DNA of 64,000 nucleotides from Mycobacterium marinum (GTDB lineage Bacteria > Actinomycetota > Actinomycetes > Mycobacteriales > Mycobacteriaceae), in NCBI RefSeq assembly GCF_003391395.1, contig NZ_CP024190.1, positions 5,270,001 through 5,334,000 of the forward strand, in the 5' to 3' direction. The translations under genes were made by a program, and so were the position numbers. Of this stretch, positions 1 to 8,121 are shown piece by piece; positions within the stretch are counted from its first letter, which is position 1, and every line of letters starts with the position of its first letter. A model generated the notes under the pieces. It did not search any database and was not told the origin of the DNA. It saw only the letters and a list, made by a program, of their open reading frames with translations.

Positions 1-290
1 CTAAGCCGTACCCTCAGGAGTTCCGCGACGACGTTGTCCGGGTCGCCCGCAACCGTGATCCCGAGGTTCCGTTGGAGCAGATTGCCTCGGATTTCGGGAT
101 CCACTACACGACGCTGTACGGGTGGCTGAAGAAGGCCGATGTCGACGACGGTAAGCGGGCCGGGACGACCACCAGCGAATCAGCCGAACTGCGGGAAGCG
201 CGTAAGCGAATTCGTTTGCTAGAGCAGGAAAATGAAGTGCTGCGCCGGGCGGCGGCCTATCTCTCGCAGGCGCATCTTCCGGGAAAATGA
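1..290 (+). CDS. IS3-family transposase OrfA (5' end outside the window)
   Basis: The reading frame is open from base 3 and lacks only a few N-terminal residues. It encodes the DNA-binding subunit of an IS3-family transposase. A helix-turn-helix (EQIASDFGIHYTTLYGWL) is followed by a heptad-like leucine zipper (LREARKRIRLLEQENEVLR) used for oligomerisation. It ends at a TGA that overlaps the ATG of orfB (ATGA, 287-290). In this family OrfA and OrfB are usually fused by -1 frameshifting; the short A run before the stop (GGAAAATGA) could serve, but ATGA reinitiation is equally possible. OrfB is interrupted, so a full OrfAB could only form if both insertions were removed. Confidence 0.85.
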   Translation, partial: KPYPQEFRDDVVRVARNRDPEVPLEQIASDFGIHYTTLYGWLKKADVDDGKRAGTTTSESAELREARKRIRLLEQENEVLRRAAAYLSQAHLPGK

Positions 291-1291
291 TCTACCCGCT
301 CGTCCGTGAGTTGGCCGCCGACGGTATCCCCGTCACGGTGACGTGCCGGGTCCTCAACATCGCTCGCGCGCCCTACTACCGCTGGCTCGACCAACCCGTG
401 ACCGACACCGAGTGGAACCGGGCGCATCTGGCCAACGCCCTGTTCGACGCCCACCGCGACGACCCGGAATTCGGCTACCGGTTTCTGGCCGATGAAGCCA
501 AGGCCGCCGGGTTCTGTGTAGCGGAGCGCACGGTGTGGCGGATCTGCAGCGCCAACGGCTGGTTCAGCGTCTTCGGCAAGAAGAAACGCGGGAAGAAGGC
601 CAAAGTGGGGGCTCCGGCGCATGACGATCTCGTGCGCCGGGACTTCACCGCCGCGGGCCCCAACCAGCTGTGGCTGTCCGACATCGAGCGCCGTGAGGCG
701 CTGTTCAACCGAACGGGGGTGAGAGACCACCGTCGCCGAGCCATCGCAGTGGTTCGGTAGAAGCTGGGGGCAGCCCGATCCGAGGAGACGTCGGTGAGGG
801 TGGGAAGCAGCCCCGACAACGCCGGGACGGCCTGGTACTGCCAGACAGGACGGGTCCGGCTAGCGAGACGGGAAGGTGTACGCGAGGAACCAGCGGCTGA
901 ACGCCTCTCAAGAGAAAAACACCAGCTCCAACCTGGCGGATGTGGGCTGGGCAGCGACGCGCACCCGCCGCGAATGGCGGGGAACTCGCGGGCCGGTTGA
1001 TGTCGCCGGTTCGGGAGGTCACGGTGAAGGTCTGCGGCGTAGCCGTGACGAGGTCGCAGGGGCATAGCTGGGCACCTCACCCGTCAAACGGTTGACAGTG
1101 AACACGGGAACCACCGCGCCGGTCCCCGACCCGATCCGGCAGCCCGCCGGGCGGGAGGGGAAGGCACGTCGTCGGCCGATGCCGGCGTGGTGGGGCGGAG
1201 GAGCCGTAGTAGTCCGAGGCCGGGAAAACCGGTCACATGGCGAAGGGCTCCAGCGGGTTCGCGGCGAGTACGCAAACTGTGGAGGTCACTT

Positions 1292-2740
1292 GTGAATACG
1301 AGTGCTTCGTGGCCCGACCCGGAGACGGCGGAGCTGCGAGTACGCAGGATGCAGCGCAAGCTGCACCATTGGGCAGTCGATGAAACCGACCGCTGTTTCG
1401 ATGATTTGTACAACCTCGTTCATGACCCGGACTTTCTCACCGTCGCGTGGGAGCGGGTGCGGACGAACAAGGGTGCGCGTTCCGCTGGAGCCGATGGGAT
1501 CGCACCGCGGTCTCTCGGTCCGGTGGAGGCAGCCGGACTGCTCGAGCGGCTCCGCGAGGAGCTCAAGGAGCGGGTATTTCGGCCGGACCCGGTGCGGGAG
1601 GTGACGATCCCGAAGGCGAACGGCAAGCTCCGCCGTCTGGGTATCGCGACCGTGGCCGACCGGGTCGTGCAAGCTTCGCTGAAACTGGTGCTGGAGCCCA
1701 TTTTCGAGGCGGACTTCCATCCGTGCTCATACGGGTTCCGGCCACGCAGGCGAGCCCAGGACGCTATCGCCGAGATCCATCACCTCGCCAGCGGCTCACG
1801 GGCCTATCACTGGGTTTTCGAGGGAGACATCACGGCGTGCTTTGACGAAATCTCGCATCCGGCCCTCATGGACCGGGTGCGGCGACGCGTCGGGGACAAA
1901 CGCGTTCTGGCCCTGGTGAAGTCGTTCCTCAAGGCCGGGATTCTCTCGAAGGATCTCGGCTACCGGGACAACGTCACCGGCACTCCGCAAGGCGGAATCC
2001 TGTCACCACTGCTCAGCAATGTCGCCCTGTCCGTTCTGGACGAGCACTTCGACGCGAAGTGGAAGGCGCTCGGCCCGTACTGGACACGCGCGAAGCATCG
2101 GCGCGCCGGAGTCCCGACGATGAAAATCGTGCGCTACGCGGACGATTTTTGCGTCATGGTCCACGGCAATCGTGCTGATACCGAATCGCTTTGGGATGAG
2201 ATCACGGCAGTGCTCGCGCCGATAGGCCTGCGCCTGTCGGCCGAGAAGAGCAGGGTTTGCCACATCGACGAGGGGTTCGAGTTCCTCGGCTTCCGCATCC
2301 AGCGGCAGATCAAGAGGGGCACGACTAAGCACTACGTCTACACCTGGCCGTCGAAGAAGGCGCTCATGTCCATCACCGACAAGGTCAGGAATCTGACGCG
2401 GCGACACAAACATCGGACGCTCGCTGATCTGTTGCGCCGACTCAACCCCGTCCTGCGGGGATGGTGCAACTACTTCCAGCACGGGGTGTCCAAACGCACC
2501 TTCGACTATCTTGACCACTTCACGTGGTGGCGGGTGGTGACCTGGATGCGCAAACGGCACCACGGGCTGGCTTGGGGCGTCTTCCATCGACGGTTCCTGC
2601 CCAATTGGCAGATCCGCGAAGGCAAGACGGCGATGTTCCGGCCGCAGAAGGTGGAGGTCACCCGATACCGCTACCGGGGCACGAAGATCAACACCCCATG
2701 GACAGCGAGGCTGACGCACATAACCGCAACAGTGGCCTGA
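1292..2740 (+). CDS. ltrA: Group II intron-encoded reverse transcriptase/maturase
   Basis: This 482-residue protein is the intron's maturase and reverse transcriptase. It has the RT fingers and palm, including the YADD catalytic box at residues 282-285 (within KIVRYADDF), the GTPQGGILSPLLSN motif before it, and a maturase (domain X) region with LRGWCNYFQ near the C-terminus. I see no CxxC-type HNH endonuclease domain after domain X, so it is an endonuclease-lacking type. The GTG at 1292 is chosen because GGAGG lies 6 nt upstream; the longer frame from 1187 lacks a ribosome-binding site. It ends 10 nt before domain V, the usual layout for an ORF in domain IV. The frame is intact, so the intron may still be mobile. 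Confidence 0.92.
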   Translation: MNTSASWPDPETAELRVRRMQRKLHHWAVDETDRCFDDLYNLVHDPDFLTVAWERVRTNKGARSAGADGIAPRSLGPVEAAGLLERLREELKERVFRPDPVREVTIPKANGKLRRLGIATVADRVVQASLKLVLEPIFEADFHPCSYGFRPRRRAQDAIAEIHHLASGSRAYHWVFEGDITACFDEISHPALMDRVRRRVGDKRVLALVKSFLKAGILSKDLGYRDNVTGTPQGGILSPLLSNVALSVLDEHFDAKWKALGPYWTRAKHRRAGVPTMKIVRYADDFCVMVHGNRADTESLWDEITAVLAPIGLRLSAEKSRVCHIDEGFEFLGFRIQRQIKRGTTKHYVYTWPSKKALMSITDKVRNLTRRHKHRTLADLLRRLNPVLRGWCNYFQHGVSKRTFDYLDHFTWWRVVTWMRKRHHGLAWGVFHRRFLPNWQIREGKTAMFRPQKVEVTRYRYRGTKINTPWTARLTHITATVA

Positions 2741-2749
2741 ATCCGTGGA

Positions 2750-2783
2750 GAGCCCGTTGCGGAGAGATTCGCTCGGCGGGTTC
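2750..2783 (+). ncRNA. Group II intron domain V
   Basis: This is a 34-nt hairpin matching the domain V layout: it begins GAGCCCG, has a GAGA loop at 2763-2766, and ends CGGGTTC. The catalytic AGC triad is at 2751-2753. Domain V is the most conserved part of group II introns and forms the active site. The 64 nt after it (2784-2847) carry a GGCCGGGG/CCCCGGTC-type stem expected of domain VI, which should hold the branch-point A. Confidence 0.88.
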
Positions 2784-2996
2784 GGAGGGCGGGCCGGGGA
2801 AACGGATCAGCAGAAATGCCGACACCGCGCCCCGGTCCGACCCCTACACCGAGCACCCGACCCGGGAAGGCAAGCTCTACCTGTGCGCGATCAAGGACGT
2901 GTGGTCCAACCGCATCGTCGGCTATTCGATGGCTGAGCGGATGGAATCCTCCATCGCTGTTGCCGCACTCGATTCCGCGGTTGCTCGCCGCGCCGC

Positions 2997-3001
2997 GAAG
3001 G
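2997..3001. repeat. Target-site duplication GAAGG of the IS21-family element (second copy 5559-5563)
   Basis: GAAGG directly precedes the left terminus at 3002 and directly follows the right terminus at 5558. Removing the element and one copy restores the transposase reading frame (codons for A-A-K-V-A-G-C), which confirms both boundaries independently. Confidence 0.93.
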
Positions 3002-3165
3002 TGTCCGTGGCCATGAAAAAGTAGCCACTGGTGGCCAAGTCGAGGTATCCAGTTTTGGCCAGATAAAAGTATCCACCCCGTGTTCGTCGTGTCGATCAGG
3101 AACTGCGGGCCCCGATGGTGACGGTGAAGGCGCCAACCAATCGCCATCACCACCGGGGAGTTCCA

Positions 3166-4683
3166 TTGAAGTCTGCGAAGGACCGCATGGACATCATTTC
3201 TGCCTATCAACAGCTCGGGTCGTACCGGGCCGCCGCCGACGCGTGCGGCACCACGCATCGCACCGTCAAGAAGATCATCGACAAATTCGAGGCCGACCAG
3301 GCCGGCATACCGCCGGCACGGCGGGCCGAACGAGGGCACAACTACGATTCGGTGGCCGAGCTGGTCGCCGAACGTGTCGAGAAATCTGGAGGCCGGATCT
3401 CGGCCAAGCGGCTGCTGCCGATCGCCCGCACCGCAGGCTACCAAGGCTCGGATCGCAACTTCCGGCGTCTTGTTGCCGAGGCGAAGACGTTGTGGCGCAG
3501 CGCCAATCACTGCGGACGCCGTCCAGCGGTATGGCCACCAGGGCAGTACCTGGTGATCGACTGGGCCCAAGCGGCACCGGGATTGTTCCTGTTCTGCGCG
3601 GTGCTGGCATTCTCCCGGTGGCGATTCGTGCGTTTCCCCGACCAGAAGGCCTCGACCACGCTGGCGTTGATCGCCGAAACCCTGTCGGCGATCGGCGGGG
3701 TCCCGGCGCGGGTGCTGGCTGATCGGATGGCCTGCCTCAAAGGCGGGGTAGTCGCCAATGTGGTCGTCCCGACCCCGGATTACGTCCGACTGGCCACCCA
3801 TTACGGGTTCGCCCCGGACTTCTGTCACGCCAACGACCCACAATCCAAGGGCATCGTGGAGAACCTGTGCGGCTATGCCCAACGCGACCTGGCGGTGCCG
3901 CTGCTGACCCAGTCCGCCGTCGACGGCGTGCCGATCGACATCCGGGCCGCCAACGCCGCTGCGGCGGCGTGGTGCGACGAGGTCAATGCCCTGGCGCACT
4001 CGGAGATTCAGGCGATTCCCGACGAACGGTTGGTCTCCGAACGCCAAGTACTGCAACCACTTCCATCGTTGCGCTTACAGATCGGGGCGCCCACGGTGCT
4101 GCGCAAGGTCGACCGACTCTCCTGTGTGCGCTACGGCTCGGCCCGCTACTCGGTACCCACCCGGCTGATCGGCACCACCGTGGCCGTGGTGGTCGATCAC
4201 GGCGCGGTCTGCCTGGTCGAGCCGGCTACCGGGATGATCGTGGCCGAACACGAACTGGTCGCCCCAGGCTCAGCGTCGATCCTCGATGAGCACTACGACG
4301 GGCCAAGGCTGGCACCGAGTCGGGGCCCGCGGCCCAAGACCAGCGTGGAGAAGCAGTTCTGCGCCCTCGGCGCGGACGCCGAGGCATTCCTCGTCGGCGC
4401 CGCGGCGATCGGCAACACCCGCCTAGCCGCAGAGCTGGAGATCCTGCTCGCCCTGGGGGCCGCCCACGGCACCGACGCGCTGATCGCGGCGCTGCACCGG
4501 GCGGTGGCGTTTCGCCGGTTCCGGGCCGCCGACGTGCGCTCCATCCTGGCCGCCGGCACCGGAACCCCACAACCCCGCCCTGCCGGGGATGCGCTGATTC
4601 TGGACCTACCGGTCGCCCCGATGCGTTCCCTGGACGCCTACAAGATCGGACCCGTCGGAGCCGATGACGAGGTGATCTCATGA
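3166..4683 (+). CDS. istA: IS21-family transposase IstA
   Basis: DDE transposase of the IS21 family, 505 residues from the TTG at 3166, which has GGGGAG 5 nt upstream. An in-frame ATG at 3115 would add 17 residues. An N-terminal helix-turn-helix (SYRAAADACGTTHRTVKKII) recognises the element ends. The rve catalytic core follows, with YLVIDWAQ (first Asp), VLADRM, and NDPQSKGIVENL (catalytic Glu). The C-terminal region contains the Mu-transposase-like beta-barrel segment (VRYGSARYSVPTRLIG). It needs IstB for target selection; istB starts within its stop codon. The frame is intact. Confidence 0.93.
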   Translation: MKSAKDRMDIISAYQQLGSYRAAADACGTTHRTVKKIIDKFEADQAGIPPARRAERGHNYDSVAELVAERVEKSGGRISAKRLLPIARTAGYQGSDRNFRRLVAEAKTLWRSANHCGRRPAVWPPGQYLVIDWAQAAPGLFLFCAVLAFSRWRFVRFPDQKASTTLALIAETLSAIGGVPARVLADRMACLKGGVVANVVVPTPDYVRLATHYGFAPDFCHANDPQSKGIVENLCGYAQRDLAVPLLTQSAVDGVPIDIRAANAAAAAWCDEVNALAHSEIQAIPDERLVSERQVLQPLPSLRLQIGAPTVLRKVDRLSCVRYGSARYSVPTRLIGTTVAVVVDHGAVCLVEPATGMIVAEHELVAPGSASILDEHYDGPRLAPSRGPRPKTSVEKQFCALGADAEAFLVGAAAIGNTRLAAELEILLALGAAHGTDALIAALHRAVAFRRFRAADVRSILAAGTGTPQPRPAGDALILDLPVAPMRSLDAYKIGPVGADDEVIS

Positions 4684-5492
4684 CCACGACATCACCAACG
4701 ACTGCCGTCGAGCCCGTGGCGCCGCCGTCGGTGCCGCCGCTGGCCGCTGATCTGGATGCCGGGCTGCGGCGGTTGAAGTTGGCCGCGGTGCGGCGCAGCG
4801 CACCCGAGGTCTTGCTGACCGCCAAGACCCAACGCTGGACTCCTGAGGAAGTGCTGCGCACGCTCGTCGAGACCGAACTGGCCGCCCGGGATGCCTCCAA
4901 CATCGTCAACCGGCTCAAGGCCGCCGCGTTCCCCGTCTCGAAAACGTTGGAGTCCTTCGACGTGGCCGCCTCGTCGATCCCGCCGAAGGTTTTCGACTAC
5001 CTGTCGAGTCTGGAATGGATACGGGCCCAACAGAACCTGGCGATCATCGGCCCGGCCGGCACCGGCAAGTCCCACACCCTGATCGGGTTGGGGACCGCGG
5101 CGATCCACGCCGGGCTCAGGGTCCGCTACTTCACCGCCGCTGATCTCGTCGAGACCCTCTACCGCGGCCTGGCCGATAACACCGTCGGCAAGATCATCGA
5201 ATCGCTGCTGCGGGTCGACCTGATCATCTTGGACGAACTCGGCTTCGCCCCACTCGATGACACCGGTACCCAACTGCTGTTCCGCTTGGTCGCCGGCGCC
5301 TACGAACGCCGCAGCCTGGCCATCGGGTCACACTGGCCCTTCGAACAATGGGGCCGGTTCCTGCCCGAGCAGACCACCGCAGTCAGCATCCTCGACCGCC
5401 TGCTACACCACGCCACCGTCGTCATCACCGACGGCGACTCCTACCGCATGAAGGACGCCCAGCACCGGAAGGAGCAACCCACACCAACCTAG
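4680..5492 (+). CDS. istB: IS21-family helper ATPase IstB
   Basis: AAA+ ATPase of 270 residues, in the DnaA/DnaC-like clade, that selects target DNA and stimulates IstA. Walker A is GPAGTGK at residues 124-130 and Walker B is LIILDE at 181-186. An N-terminal helical region for IstA/DNA contact precedes them. Its ATG overlaps the istA TGA (ATGA), indicating translational coupling. Length is typical for IstB. Nothing is truncated. Confidence 0.94.
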   Translation: MTTTSPTTAVEPVAPPSVPPLAADLDAGLRRLKLAAVRRSAPEVLLTAKTQRWTPEEVLRTLVETELAARDASNIVNRLKAAAFPVSKTLESFDVAASSIPPKVFDYLSSLEWIRAQQNLAIIGPAGTGKSHTLIGLGTAAIHAGLRVRYFTAADLVETLYRGLADNTVGKIIESLLRVDLIILDELGFAPLDDTGTQLLFRLVAGAYERRSLAIGSHWPFEQWGRFLPEQTTAVSILDRLLHHATVVITDGDSYRMKDAQHRKEQPTPT

Positions 5493-5920
5493 GAACTACC
5501 GCACGGGGTGGATACTTCTATCTGGCCACCAGCGGATACTTCAACTTGGCCATTGACAGAAGGTGGCCGGCTGTGTGCTACACAGCGACCGCGGTAGTCA
5601 ATTTCGGTCAAGGGAGTTGCAGCAGAGCCTGTTTCGTCACCGCATGCTTGGCTCGATGGGCCAAGTGGGCTCGGCCGGCGACAACGCCGCCATGGAGTCC
5701 TTCTTCTCGCTGCTGCAGAAAAACGTCCTGAACCGCCGAACCTGGGACACCCGCGAACAGCTGAGGATCGCGATCATCACCTGGATCGAACGCACCTACC
5801 ATCGTCGTCGCCGTCAGACAGCACTCGGCCGATTGACGCCCATCGAATTCGAGACCATCATGACCCAGACCTCCGAACAGGCGGCCTAACCGCTGTCACC
5901 TATCTGTGCAGCAGACCCCA

Positions 5921-6259
5921 CCGCTGTTTCCCGGTCGGCGGAATCGCTATGTGTTCGATTGGGCTAAGCCGGTATGTGCGGCAAGCTTGTACGAGCACTA
6001 CTTGCAGCCCGCTTGCCGAGCGATGGGTCTGGGTGCAGTCCGCTTCCACGATCTACGGCACACCTTCGCGACCATGAACCTGTCCGCTGGCGAGCACTAC
6101 ATGCAGGTGTCGAAGTGGCTCGGCCACTCCACGTTCGTACTGACGCTGACCACTTATGCGGACTACATCAACGAAGACGAACAGGCAGCACCCAAGGTCG
6201 GGCGCGGTGTGGTGGAGGCGGACAACGTAGTGCCGCTGCAGCACCGAACAGGAACTTAG
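5921..6259 (+). pseudogene. Tyrosine recombinase/phage integrase, C-terminal remnant
   Basis: The 112 codons downstream of the IS3 right end encode the C-terminal part of a tyrosine recombinase. They carry FHDLRHTFATM (the HxxR box), KWLGHS (the second His) and a tyrosine in TLTTYADY, the nucleophile position. The first catalytic Arg and the N-terminal arm/core-binding domains are missing, being displaced to beyond the left window edge by the IS3 insertion. It was probably the integrase of the island that ends at the tRNA-Leu gene (9268-9341). It is inactive as it stands. Confidence 0.85.
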
Positions 6260-6301
6260 GCAGCACTACACCTGCCCGTATACCCCTGCTTCGAGGCCTC
6301 C

Positions 6302-7843
6302 CTAGGGGCCGTACAACCAGGAAGCCACGAAGCTAGGCCTTCTCCGGCGAAGTACCTTTCGTGGAGGTTTGCTAGTCTTCAAATAGAACCGCACACCGGC
6401 CCGGTGAAGCTCCTTCCAACTGGCGTGACGGTCCCAGTTCTTCGGACGGCACCAGCGATTGTGCCGGTACTCGTAAGCTAGCAGCCAATCGCTGGAGCTT
6501 AGTGCGTCACTTCGCTCGGCCCGCGTTACTGCCGCGTCGAATGAAACTTCCCGCCTCAGACGCACAGATTTTTCGCAAATGTCTCGAAGAAGAATTAGCG
6601 AGCAATTGTCGCTCATCGCCGACACAACACGGGCTGAACCCGAATCAAGTTCTAGCGATAGGGAACGAATCATATATAGAATCCAGCTAGTTTCAAAGCC
6701 ATGTTCAAGTTTCGCGTGATCCGCGAGGGATTTATTGAGAATCTCTGTGATTCGGGTTTTGTCGACTAATAAGCCGTGCCGATATGCAAATTCAAGAACG
6801 GCGTGCGCGTGCGGTAGGGTGCTTGGTTCCACACCTATTGAGGCAAGAACTAAGTCGCGATACACGGGCCAGCTATCCACGCCTGCGGGGAATGGGTTGC
6901 ATCGCTTGATCGCGTAGCTCAATACGCCGTTAGTCGGATGGCGCGACCGCTCCTCGAAGGCGACGTCGAACAAGTCGATCACATCAGCCGTGAGATTGTA
7001 GTCTCGGTCATCCCTATAGCCATGCGCACGCAGCTTCCTGACCCACGTTGCTTCGACGGGTAGGAGGTCATCGACAATCGACGCTTTCACTGGGTTGATA
7101 GCAAGCTCGTACTCAAGCAGCAGGACTTGATAAGCAGCAAGGATCTCGTCAGCCTCACCCAGAGACGACGCGTACACGGTCAAGTCATCGCCGAAGCGAG
7201 CCATCCGCCGAACAGCAGCGGGAAACTTTTTGGCTAGAGCCGCATCTATGTTCGCGAGCACGACCTCCGCTACAAGCCAGGATGTATCCGGGCCGACTGA
7301 TAGGCCGATCGTCTGGCCGCCTCTCGAATTGCGGAGTAACTTATCCAGATCCGGTCCCAAACCCCGTCCTCGAACGTCTTTCTTCGCACGCGCCTTTCCC
7401 CGGATACTCCAGTCCACCGCGTGCGTATAAATTGAAGGATAGAACTGGCTGATATCCGTCTTCAATGTGACGCGGCCACCTGGCATTCGTGCTATGAGTT
7501 CACGTGCCCACCTATCCATGGGTGTCCGGTAACGCATAGACCGGTCCGTTCCGCCACGTAGTGGCCGGCTTAAAGATATTTCACTTCGACTTGTAATCCG
7601 ACGCAGAGTTTCCCAATGCGCGGAGCATTGTTCCACGATGAAGTACTGGCTGAATGGATTTGGGACTTCCAAAGATCGGCGTACCCCGCCAGCACGGATG
7701 AGGCTGAATCGGACGGGATAGGTCCACTTTGCATCGGATGGCCGCGTAATCGATCCCACAGCAGCGGCGAAAGTTGCCGACGAGAAACAGGGAGGCAGCT
7801 CTTTCGGGAGGTAGCCCCTTTCAAGAGCGCTGCTGATGTGCAC
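6302..7843 (-). CDS. Non-intron reverse transcriptase, Abi/DRT-like defence candidate
   Basis: 513 residues. The RT core shows motif A as KTDISQFYPSIYT (Asp130), motif B as QTIGLSVGPDTS (177-188) and motif C as RFGDD (216-220), with FGDD instead of the usual YxDD. Both catalytic Asp residues of motif C are present. After the RT core come about 250 residues, mostly predicted helical, with no recognised domain. There is no maturase X domain, domain V or msr/msd pattern, so it is neither an intron RT nor an evident retron. Such stand-alone RTs with a helical C-terminus are typical of the abortive-infection/UG (DRT) groups; I cannot assign the subgroup. The start is GTG with a weak ribosome-binding site. 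GC content is visibly lower than in the neighbours, and the gene sits in an IS-rich tRNA island, so it was acquired. Confidence 0.85.
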   Translation of the reverse strand: MHISSALERGYLPKELPPCFSSATFAAAVGSITRPSDAKWTYPVRFSLIRAGGVRRSLEVPNPFSQYFIVEQCSAHWETLRRITSRSEISLSRPLRGGTDRSMRYRTPMDRWARELIARMPGGRVTLKTDISQFYPSIYTHAVDWSIRGKARAKKDVRGRGLGPDLDKLLRNSRGGQTIGLSVGPDTSWLVAEVVLANIDAALAKKFPAAVRRMARFGDDLTVYASSLGEADEILAAYQVLLLEYELAINPVKASIVDDLLPVEATWVRKLRAHGYRDDRDYNLTADVIDLFDVAFEERSRHPTNGVLSYAIKRCNPFPAGVDSWPVYRDLVLASIGVEPSTLPHAHAVLEFAYRHGLLVDKTRITEILNKSLADHAKLEHGFETSWILYMIRSLSLELDSGSARVVSAMSDNCSLILLRDICEKSVRLRREVSFDAAVTRAERSDALSSSDWLLAYEYRHNRWCRPKNWDRHASWKELHRAGVRFYLKTSKPPRKVLRRRRPSFVASWLYGP

Positions 7844-8121
7844 GTGGCTACCATAGAGGAGACTTCTCGATTCTCAGCCCATTTGCCAGCTCGCGTCCTG
7901 CAATTAGCCTGACCATGAAATCGCCCGGTAGGCACAGCGCATGAATCACGTCGATACGGATCACAGGTAACCCTCGCGAGCACAGGTCGAGCCCGGCGAA
8001 CGCGATGTAAACCCTGCGCCTTCTTTGCGCAACGTCGCAGGGCGCTCCGGTTTTGATGTTGCGCCTGTGTTCAATCCGTCCTAGTTACACACCTACTACT
8101 AGGCGCGTGCTGCCGTCCTGC
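7844..8121. other. Gene-free region upstream of the RT gene, possible promoter and non-coding RNA
   Basis: These 278 bases contain no supported ORF. Reading the plus strand, GCGCAAC near 8016 can pair with GTTGCGC near 8056, and a CTAG-bounded stretch lies at 8080-8101, so some folding is possible. Several defence RTs use an adjacent non-coding RNA. Whether one is made here is only an inference. Confidence 0.35.
8115..8121. repeat. Target-site duplication GTCCTGC of the IS481-like element (second copy 9175-9181)
   Basis: Identical 7-mers abut both inverted repeats. The match extends by a further CTGT-like overlap because the left terminus itself begins TGT, so the duplication length could be 7 to 8 bp. 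Confidence 0.8.

Larger units (their letters stand above)
686..2847 (+). mobile_element. Group II intron with intron-encoded reverse transcriptase
   Basis: Boundaries come from the transposase frame: exon 1 ends GACATC at 685 and exon 2 starts ACCGAG at 2848, restoring the conserved D-I-T-E-H-P. The intron starts GAGCG (consensus GUGYG) and ends in AC (consensus AY). A canonical 34-nt domain V lies at 2750-2783, just after the ORF, with domain VI following. About 600 nt upstream of the ORF (686-1291) must hold domains I-III and the start of IV. Length is 2162 bp. The splice sites are inferred from protein continuity, not from a folded model. Confidence 0.9.
3002..5558 (+). mobile_element. IS21-family insertion sequence, complete
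   Basis: The element is 2557 bp, with termini TGTCCGTGGCCATGAAAAAG on the left and TGTCAATGGCCAAGTTGAAG on the reverse complement of the right. Both start TG(T), as IS21 ends do. Internal copies of the repeated end motif (GGCCAnnnnnnAGTATCC-like) occur at both ends, consistent with the multiple terminal repeats of IS21. It encodes istA and istB, overlapping by ATGA. It is flanked by a perfect GAAGG duplication (2997-3001 and 5559-5563). Everything needed for transposition appears intact. Confidence 0.93.
287..5889 (+). pseudogene. IS3-family transposase OrfB, split into three exons by a group II intron and an IS21-family element
   Basis: Three coding pieces, 287-685, 2848-3001 and 5564-5889, join in frame into 879 nt (292 residues plus stop). 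The first piece ends in LWLSDI, the first DDE aspartate motif of the rve integrase fold. The second resumes TEHPTREGKLYLCAIKD, exactly as IS3 transposases continue. The third carries the second Asp (VLHSDRGSQF) and the catalytic Glu (DNAAMESFFSLLQ). Intron splicing would repair the first break. The IS21 insertion between exons 2 and 3 cannot be repaired at RNA level, so the gene is currently inactive. Both disruptions look recent, because the three pieces have no other frame damage. Confidence 0.93.
1..5920 (+). mobile_element. IS3-family element, left end outside the window, carrying two nested insertions
   Basis: The element contains a two-ORF IS3-type transposase (OrfA, then OrfB overlapping by ATGA). 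Its right end is placed at 5920, because the reverse complement of the terminus begins TGGGGTCTGCTGCAC, the TG-start expected for IS3-family ends, and because the integrase reading frame resumes at 5921. The left inverted repeat is off the window. It is inserted in a tyrosine integrase gene, and its own orfB is broken by a group II intron and an IS21-family element. The exact right boundary is inferred from one end only. Confidence 0.8.

Noticed and set aside
719..725. GTGAG as the 5' end of the group II intron
   Set aside because: Starting the intron there would leave about 11 extra codons before the exon junction and would not restore the conserved D-I-T-E-H-P motif; 686 does.
2671..4056. 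461-codon minus-strand ORF
   Set aside because: It runs antisense across the intron end and istA, crosses a proven insertion boundary at 3002 and has no recognisable motif; it is a high-GC shadow.
6302..8121. Retron or diversity-generating RT locus
   Set aside because: No msr/msd repeats, no variable/template repeat pair and no accessory variability determinant are visible; the RT motifs fit a stand-alone defence type better.
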